Below are positions 6,429 through 10,908 of a stretch of 10,908 bases of DNA, piece after piece. Source of the DNA: Archaeoglobaceae archaeon. Lineage in GTDB: Archaea > Halobacteriota > Archaeoglobi > Archaeoglobales > JdFR-42. The notes beneath the pieces are model-generated. The model was not told the origin of the DNA. It did no database searches and saw only the letters and a program-made list of their open reading frames with translations. The DNA is taken from the NCBI GenBank assembly GCA_015523685.1, contig WAJW01000038.1, forward strand, positions 1-10,908, in the 5' to 3' direction. The stretch's first letter is position 1; the number at the start of each line of letters is the position of its first letter. Both the position numbers and the translations under genes were made by a program.

Positions 6429-6487
6429 ATTATTGTTTTTCACCTGTATATCCAAGTGAAAGGAAAAAACTTGAAGACTATCTTGAA
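6419..6487 (+). other. In-frame N-terminal extension of the Fe-S protein, no canonical start
   Basis: The 23 codons before the first ATG stay open in the Fe-S frame and read like protein: proline/tyrosine-rich at first, then a charged helix (KKLEDYLE) that runs into I-Y-R-C. Fe-S proteins of this family usually have some residues before the first cluster Cys, while starting at 6488 places that Cys at residue 5. No ATG, GTG or TTG exists in this stretch. I think it is translated, but the start mechanism is unsettled. Confidence 0.5.
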
Positions 6488-7636
6488 ATGATCTATAGGT
6501 GCTCTAAATGCAGATACTGTAGGAGTGTTTTCCCTTCAGATATTGAAGAGGCCGAATTTGCAACTATTTGCCCTCCTGGTGACAGGTGGAAATTTGACAG
6601 TTACTATGGCGCGGGAAGGCTCGAACTTGCAAGAGGACTGATTGAGGGTAAAATTGATTTTAGTGAGAGGGCATTGCACATCATATATACATGCACTACA
6701 TGCGGAGCTTGTGAAGAGTGGTGTGAAGTAGTCAAAGAACTGTATCCTTTAAAAGTCAATGAAGAAATGCGTATAAGAGCTGTGGAATTAGGAGTTGGGC
6801 CACTTCCTCAACATAAAGAATTTGCTAAAAGCGTCGAAAAGAATCACAATCAGTACAAAGAACCCCATAATGAGCGAATTTCATTTTTAAAAGAAAAACT
6901 GAACGAAAATAAAAATGCAGAAATTGCATATTTCATAGGTTGTACATCCTCATATAGAGAGAAACAAATTGCCTCAAACACTGTTGAAATATTACAAAAG
7001 CTGGGAATCGATTTTCGGATACTAGGTGGAGAAGAATGGTGCTGTGGCTCCCCTTTGTACAGGACAGGTCAGGTGGATCTTGCAAATAATACTTTGAAAC
7101 ATAACTTAGAGGTTCTCGAAGGATTAAATGTGAAGAAAATAATTTTCACATGTCCAGGATGTTATAAAACATTCAAAGAGGCTCATAGATATGGAATTAA
7201 ATCTGATATTGAATTTATGCATGCAACAGAATTTCTAGTAGATCAACTGAAAGATGAGAAGCTTAAAGAATTAGAAGAGTTCAAAGGTAAAGTTGTCACA
7301 TATCACGATCCCTGCCACCTTGGAAGATCTATCGGAGTTTATGAACCTCCAAGAGAGATTTTAAACTATATGGGTTTAGAAATAATTGAGATGCCGAGAA
7401 ACAGAAAAAATGCATATTGTTGTGGCGCTGGTGGAGGTGTTAAAGCCGCATTCCCGGATTATGCACTTTGGGTAGCAAATGAAAGGCTCAGAGAAGTTGA
7501 TTATGTTGGTGCTGAAATAGTTGCTACTGCATGTCCGTTCTGTGTTAGAAACCTTCGCGATGCAGTTAGAACTAAGGATAACTCGACGATAGAAGTATTT
7601 GATGTGATGGAGATACTTAATAAAGCGGTAAAATAG
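6488..7636 (+). CDS. Fe-S protein with two [4Fe-4S] motifs and two CCG domains (GlcF/HdrD/GlpC-like)
   Basis: This is an electron-transfer subunit of the GlcF/GlpC/HdrD type. In the 382-aa form, the first cluster is C-x2-C-x2-C at 5, 8 and 11 with Cys28 before Pro; the second is C-x2-C-x2-C-x3-C at 69-79. Two CCG domains follow. The first has C152, C185-C186-G187 and C222-x2-C225. The second has C276, C311-C312-G313 and C349-x2-C352. In HdrB and relatives such CCG domains bind noncubane or [4Fe-4S] clusters. There is no membrane segment, so it probably bridges the FAD subunits on either side to a membrane or soluble acceptor. Coordinates start at the first canonical codon (ATG 6488), but the frame extends upstream and a start at ACG 6419 (405 aa) is supported by a well-placed ribosome binding site. 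Translation of the next gene begins at or just after its stop. Confidence 0.9.
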   Translation: MIYRCSKCRYCRSVFPSDIEEAEFATICPPGDRWKFDSYYGAGRLELARGLIEGKIDFSERALHIIYTCTTCGACEEWCEVVKELYPLKVNEEMRIRAVELGVGPLPQHKEFAKSVEKNHNQYKEPHNERISFLKEKLNENKNAEIAYFIGCTSSYREKQIASNTVEILQKLGIDFRILGGEEWCCGSPLYRTGQVDLANNTLKHNLEVLEGLNVKKIIFTCPGCYKTFKEAHRYGIKSDIEFMHATEFLVDQLKDEKLKELEEFKGKVVTYHDPCHLGRSIGVYEPPREILNYMGLEIIEMPRNRKNAYCCGAGGGVKAAFPDYALWVANERLREVDYVGAEIVATACPFCVRNLRDAVRTKDNSTIEVFDVMEILNKAVK

Positions 7637-7651
7637 ATGAGGTTGAGAAAT

Positions 7652-9151
7652 ATGATAGAAATGCATCAAGAAAAGGACCTTATATATGAAGAATTGGCCA
7701 ATGTAGTGGGAGAAGAGTGGGTATCAAACGAACCGGAAATATGCATAGCTTACTCAAAAGACATAAGTACACCATCTTTTACCCCAAGCAGAAGCCCGTT
7801 CTATGTAGTTTTGCCCTCTTCAACTGAAGAAGTTCAAAAAATAGTAATTATAGCGAGGAGGTACAAGCTCCCCATTACTGTTCAGACTACAGGCGGAAAT
7901 GTTGTAGGAATTTGTGTTCCAACTATGGGAGGAATATTGATCGATCTCACAAGGATGGATCGAATTATCGAGATTGATGAGGAGCATTTAACCGCAACTG
8001 TTCAACCGGGTGTTACATTCGCTAGATTATCAACAGAACTTCAGAAACGAGGAATGTGGGTTCCATGCATGGGAGGACCATCTACATTAAGTATCCTATC
8101 CAATTACGTCTCTTTCGGAATTCACAAACAGGGAGTTAGGACTGGGGGAAGGGGTTATAGAAATATAGTGGGCTATGAGCTTGTTTTACCTAATGGTGAA
8201 ATTTTGCGTATTGGTTCAGGAAGTGATCTTAGAAAAGAGAATATTTGGCCTCATGGTCCAGGGCCAGATCTCTCCACTCTTCCCGTGTATTGTTTTGGCT
8301 CATTTGGTGTCGTTACTTCTTTGACAGTTAAATGCTGGCCATTAGAAGAAGAGTTAAAATGTTTTTGGATATCTTTCAGGAGTATAGATGATCTAATTCC
8401 AGCCCTTCAAGAGATTGCGAGATACGATTTAGCTAAAGGATTAGTATTCTACGGTAGCGGTAGCTATGTGCCATATGCTACAGACACAGCTGAGGCAACA
8501 GACAGAATGCTAAGAGCTCACCCTCCATTCGTCATAGTTATGAGCCTTGAGGGAACAAAAAGACGAGTTGAGTACTGTGAAAAAGCTGTTAGGCGGATCG
8601 CGAAAAAATATGGAGGGAGAATAATCGCAGATAAAATACCACCTTATCAGATATGGGTTGATAGCCATAAAGCGATGACAGCTGGCTTTTTCTCTGATTT
8701 TTGTAACAGAAATTGGCGTGCAGGTGGCAGGGGCCAATCATTTTATCTACCAGGTATTGGAGGAATTGACCAGGCTCCAGATAGTTTCAGGGCCTATTAT
8801 TCAGTACTTGAGGAGGATCCAGATTATTTTGACCCTGAGTTTATGGGTCAACCCAACGCCAGATTCTGGTTCTCGTTTCTGTCTTCTATAGCAGATGCAG
8901 GACATTGGTCGACATTTGAGCATGATGTCTATGCGCATCCATACCATCCAGATCATGTGGCAATGGTTAGAAGGATGAGTCCTAAATTTGCTAAAAGATT
9001 GGCTAAAGAAGGGATTGCTGCTCCAGGTTTATCATTTACACCCAGAACTGGGGTTCCAAATATTTATGGCAATTATATGGAGGTCTCTAAAAAACTCAAA
9101 GAATTATTAGACCCAGACGGGATAATGTCACCAGGGATATTATTTCCATAA
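7652..9151 (+). CDS. Second FAD-linked oxidase (GlcD/GlcE-like, 499 aa)
   Basis: This is a paralogue of the 476-aa flavoprotein; the two align from the N-terminus (D-L-I followed by V-V-G or I-V-G). Counting from ATG 7637, the FAD domain has SPFYVVLPSSTEEV (53-66), the loop T-T-G-G-N-V-V-G (84-91), G-I-L-I-D-L-T-R-M-D (99-108) and FGSFGVVTSLTVK (220-232). In that last motif the usual G-T-L-G is G-S-F-G. The chain closes with L-D-P-D-G-I-M-S-P-G (491-500). Compared with its paralogue it has a longer middle and C-terminal part rich in Gly, Tyr, Trp and His, so it may bind a different substrate or be an electron-bridging partner, as GlcE is to GlcD. I prefer ATG 7652 because GAGGT (7639-7643) stands 8 bases upstream. 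ATG 7637, directly after the Fe-S stop, would give 504 residues but has little ribosome binding site. No signal peptide is seen. Confidence 0.87.
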   Translation: MIEMHQEKDLIYEELANVVGEEWVSNEPEICIAYSKDISTPSFTPSRSPFYVVLPSSTEEVQKIVIIARRYKLPITVQTTGGNVVGICVPTMGGILIDLTRMDRIIEIDEEHLTATVQPGVTFARLSTELQKRGMWVPCMGGPSTLSILSNYVSFGIHKQGVRTGGRGYRNIVGYELVLPNGEILRIGSGSDLRKENIWPHGPGPDLSTLPVYCFGSFGVVTSLTVKCWPLEEELKCFWISFRSIDDLIPALQEIARYDLAKGLVFYGSGSYVPYATDTAEATDRMLRAHPPFVIVMSLEGTKRRVEYCEKAVRRIAKKYGGRIIADKIPPYQIWVDSHKAMTAGFFSDFCNRNWRAGGRGQSFYLPGIGGIDQAPDSFRAYYSVLEEDPDYFDPEFMGQPNARFWFSFLSSIADAGHWSTFEHDVYAHPYHPDHVAMVRRMSPKFAKRLAKEGIAAPGLSFTPRTGVPNIYGNYMEVSKKLKELLDPDGIMSPGILFP

Positions 9152-9157
9152 TATACG

Positions 9158-9193
9158 TGATCTATTGAAAATTATTGATCTATTGAAAATTAT
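9158..9193. repeat. Perfect 18-bp tandem duplication at a convergent gene junction
   Basis: The 18-base unit TGATCTATTGAAAATTAT occurs twice with no gap or mismatch (9158-9175 and 9176-9193). The second copy covers the stop codon of the leftward BcrB-like gene, so the duplication sits exactly at the gene end. It looks like a recent slippage event. Both copies can supply an arm for the hairpin just to the right. Confidence 0.9.
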
Positions 9194-9206
9194 CTTACAA
9201 TAGATC
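9177..9206. terminator. Candidate hairpin between convergent operons
   Basis: GATCTATTG (9177-9185) pairs perfectly with CAATAGATC (9198-9206) across a 12-base loop. The same arm in the first tandem copy (9159-9167) can pair with the same partner, giving two alternative stems. On the minus strand two TTTT runs follow the BcrB-like stop. A terminator or 3'-end processing site shared by the two converging transcripts is plausible, but archaeal terminators often need only T runs. Confidence 0.4.
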
Positions 9207-10572
9207 TCCCTCTTTCTATTATTGGAGTAAGACCTCTCGTCTCCAAATAAGAAAACAATCTATTTAAAGTACCATCATAATCAAAATCCAAAGGATCAGC
9301 ACAATTACCCTCATATTCAAATACATTATACCCTCTTTTTTTCAGCAATCTGGTTGTCTCAACCAAACCCAAACTCAACCCCTCACAACCTCTGTTTAAA
9401 TGAACGATTATGGCATCAGCGTTCCACTGATCTGCAATTGCTGAAAGGGTATCAGCTCTCGTTGAAGGGGGGTTGAACATGCACGTGGCAGGTCCCATTG
9501 ATATAGTCTTCAAATGCCATTCTGTTAGCACCTTTAAAGCACTTTCCCAGGAATCAAGATCGACCCCCCAAGCTTCTTCTGGCCTCCTTCTTGGAACCAT
9601 TTTACCATTAACAAATTCCCAAGCCCCAATAATAGAGAATGTATATAGAGAGCCTATAAATAAGGCACCATACTTTCGAATCTCTTTGTATAGGTCAAGA
9701 TTCATCCATGGAGGTTGAGCATCGGAAATTATTCTGAATTTTTCATTTGGATCCGCTGGGATCCCTTCCTCAACTCTTTGTTTAATCTCTTTCAGGAGTT
9801 TTCTATACAAATCCACACATATTCTATCTGTTCGTGCCTGGACTGCCAGCGTGAAAAGAGGAAAAATCATCTTTTCATCAAGAGGTGCAGGAATATTTTG
9901 TTGATACATCATTATTTCTGCCCATAATCTAGTGCTCTCTATCTCGTTATTTATATTGCCAATAAGCTTTTTATCGCTTATCTGGTATCCTGTAGTATCT
10001 TCCAGCCATTTTATTCCATTGACGAGTTGATTGAATATATAGTCGACTTTTTCAGGGTTTATTCTCTTTTGCCTTGGATTTATTGGTCCAACGTTAACAT
10101 CTACAACATATACTGGTACGTTTGCCCCTTTTTTCGATTGGATGAGTTTTGATGCAACATCAAACCATCTTGCGTGGCTACAGCAAGCATGTGTCTGCCA
10201 ATAAAAGTCCGGAAGTGGGTATCCGTCATATTCGTTACCATTAGCAGTTACGAATTTGTCAGCCAGTATGCTGCCCCAATGAGTTCTCATGTATGCACAC
10301 ATATCCTCCGGAAAACCAAATTTTTTAACTTCATTTTGAAATTCGACAGCTAAATCTGGTCTTCTGTTTACAAGGGTGCCTGTATAAGGCTCTCCTGCCA
10401 TATGGAAAACTTTACAATCCAATGCATTAGGAATAGCCTCAAAAGCTCCATCTCCCCCTTCCCATCTAATACAATTTTCATATTTTTCTTTGCAATGATA
10501 GAATTCTTCAGAGAATTTTGCAACAGCCTTTTTAAACTCACCCCATGTTCTTAAAGGCTTTGTAATTGTCAT
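9190..10572 (-). CDS. BcrB/BzdO-like subunit, benzoyl-CoA reductase / 2-hydroxyacyl-CoA dehydratase family
   Basis: This 460-residue protein has the length and layout of the BcrB/BadE/BzdO subunit of ATP-dependent (class I) benzoyl-CoA reductase, and belongs to the HgdB/BcrBC superfamily. Three candidate [4Fe-4S] ligands fall in the family positions: C92 in P-E-D-M-C, C130 or C131 in H-A-C-C-S-H-A-R-W-F, and C396 in H-L-N-R-G-C-E-G. The closing segment E-G-N-C-A-D-P-L-D-F (421-430) matches the family's E-x-D-x-x-D-P-R-x-F-type end. With its partner it would bind the CoA thioester and receive low-potential electrons from a separate ATPase subunit pair. ATG 10572 lies 1 base after the upstream BcrC-like gene, with GGAGGT 8 bases before it. 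The order C-like then B-like matches bzdN-bzdO, but no ATPase gene follows; the next gene is convergent. A 2-hydroxyacyl-CoA dehydratase or another CoA-thioester reductase remains possible. Confidence 0.85.
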   Translation of the reverse strand: MTITKPLRTWGEFKKAVAKFSEEFYHCKEKYENCIRWEGGDGAFEAIPNALDCKVFHMAGEPYTGTLVNRRPDLAVEFQNEVKKFGFPEDMCAYMRTHWGSILADKFVTANGNEYDGYPLPDFYWQTHACCSHARWFDVASKLIQSKKGANVPVYVVDVNVGPINPRQKRINPEKVDYIFNQLVNGIKWLEDTTGYQISDKKLIGNINNEIESTRLWAEIMMYQQNIPAPLDEKMIFPLFTLAVQARTDRICVDLYRKLLKEIKQRVEEGIPADPNEKFRIISDAQPPWMNLDLYKEIRKYGALFIGSLYTFSIIGAWEFVNGKMVPRRRPEEAWGVDLDSWESALKVLTEWHLKTISMGPATCMFNPPSTRADTLSAIADQWNADAIIVHLNRGCEGLSLGLVETTRLLKKRGYNVFEYEGNCADPLDFDYDGTLNRLFSYLETRGLTPIIERGRSIVR

Positions 10573-10573
10573 A

Positions 10574-10908
10574 TCAAGCTACCTCCCATAATTCATCTTC
10601 AAGGCCCATTTCTAAAGTTTCAAGAAATGCTTCAATCCTTGTTTTTAATGCTCCGATGGAGTTTACATTAGAGACTTCTATCTGGTAAGAAGGGATCCCG
10701 CATTCCCGTTCCAGTCTCTCTTTTATGAAAGGTAAATCAAATCCATGTGGATCACAGAATTTTTGTCTGATAAGTATCGCAGCCTGGACGTTCCAATCCT
10801 TTGCTAAACTTACAATATGATTCAATCTCTTTCCATCAGGCCAGTCCTTGCTGGGGCATGGGACCCTTTTTGCGTATCTCAAAACTACTGCTTTAACAGG
10901 ATCAGATA
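10574..10908 (-). CDS. BcrC/BzdN-like subunit, C-terminal part (5' end outside window)
   Basis: The visible C-terminal 110 or so residues match the BcrC/BzdN/HgdA-type partner subunit. R-V-P-C-P-S-K, then R-Q-K-F-C-D-P-H-G-F-D-L-P, carries the conserved Cys that ligates the [4Fe-4S] cluster. It is followed by I-K-E-R-L-E, G-I-P-S and the N-S-I-G-A-L-K-T-R-I-E-A-F-L-E helix typical of the family's end. The frame stays open to the right edge, with S-D-P-V-K-A-V-V before the internal TTG codon, so the TTG at 10882 is not the start. Family members have about 380 residues, so roughly 270 are missing. The TGA at 10574-10576 is 1 base from the next ATG, which suggests translational coupling and a heterodimer. 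The promoter and any ATPase subunits would lie to the right. Confidence 0.85.
   Translation of the reverse strand, partial: SDPVKAVVLRYAKRVPCPSKDWPDGKRLNHIVSLAKDWNVQAAILIRQKFCDPHGFDLPFIKERLERECGIPSYQIEVSNVNSIGALKTRIEAFLETLEMGLEDELWEVA

Noticed and set aside
7376..7669. 97-codon minus-strand open frame over the end of the Fe-S gene
   Set aside because: Antisense to the second CCG domain; Cys and Ser richness simply mirrors the opposite strand's composition.

Overview
The window looks archaeal, from an anaerobe that handles aromatic compounds. Arg is mostly AGA/AGG, Ile is often ATA, and spacing is compact. Internal genes have strong GGTGAT or GGAGG ribosome binding sites. The right-hand operon starts about 29 bases after an AT-rich TATA-like box, with no Shine-Dalgarno, as in archaeal leaderless transcripts. 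An Archaeoglobales-like or other euryarchaeal host would fit, but no marker gene fixes the lineage.

Layout. (1) Positions 1-4017, minus strand: an operon read right to left. It holds an Mrp/NBP35-type Fe-S P-loop ATPase, a small protein, a full-length UbiD-family (de)carboxylase, a second small protein homologous to the first, and a second UbiD-family protein cut by the left edge. The small-protein plus UbiD pair is therefore duplicated. The first UbiD keeps the Arg-Glu-Glu catalytic residues; the second has lost the Arg and one Glu. (2) Positions 4018-4423: an AT-rich divergent promoter region. (3) Positions 4424-9151, plus strand: a tight operon with a protein of unknown function (possibly SCP2-like), an FAD-linked oxidase, a two-cluster Fe-S protein with two CCG domains, and a second FAD-linked oxidase. 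The last three resemble the GlcD/GlcE/GlcF layout. (4) Positions 9152-9206: a convergent junction with a perfect 18-bp tandem duplication and a hairpin. (5) Positions 9190-10908, minus strand: two subunits of the benzoyl-CoA reductase / 2-hydroxyacyl-CoA dehydratase family, the right-hand one cut by the window edge.

How the genes may work together (inference). A multi-subunit UbiD-type carboxylase could add or remove CO2 on an aromatic ring, the flavin/Fe-S complex could oxidise a side chain or feed electrons to a carrier, and the BcrB/BcrC-like pair could reduce the aromatic CoA thioester. The most novel-looking part is the duplicated carboxylase module with one catalytically degenerate UbiD copy, two paralogous ~10-14 kDa partners and an Mrp-type ATPase at the head of the operon. 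A second oddity is the Fe-S gene, whose reading frame extends upstream of its first ATG to an ACG placed exactly where a start codon should be.
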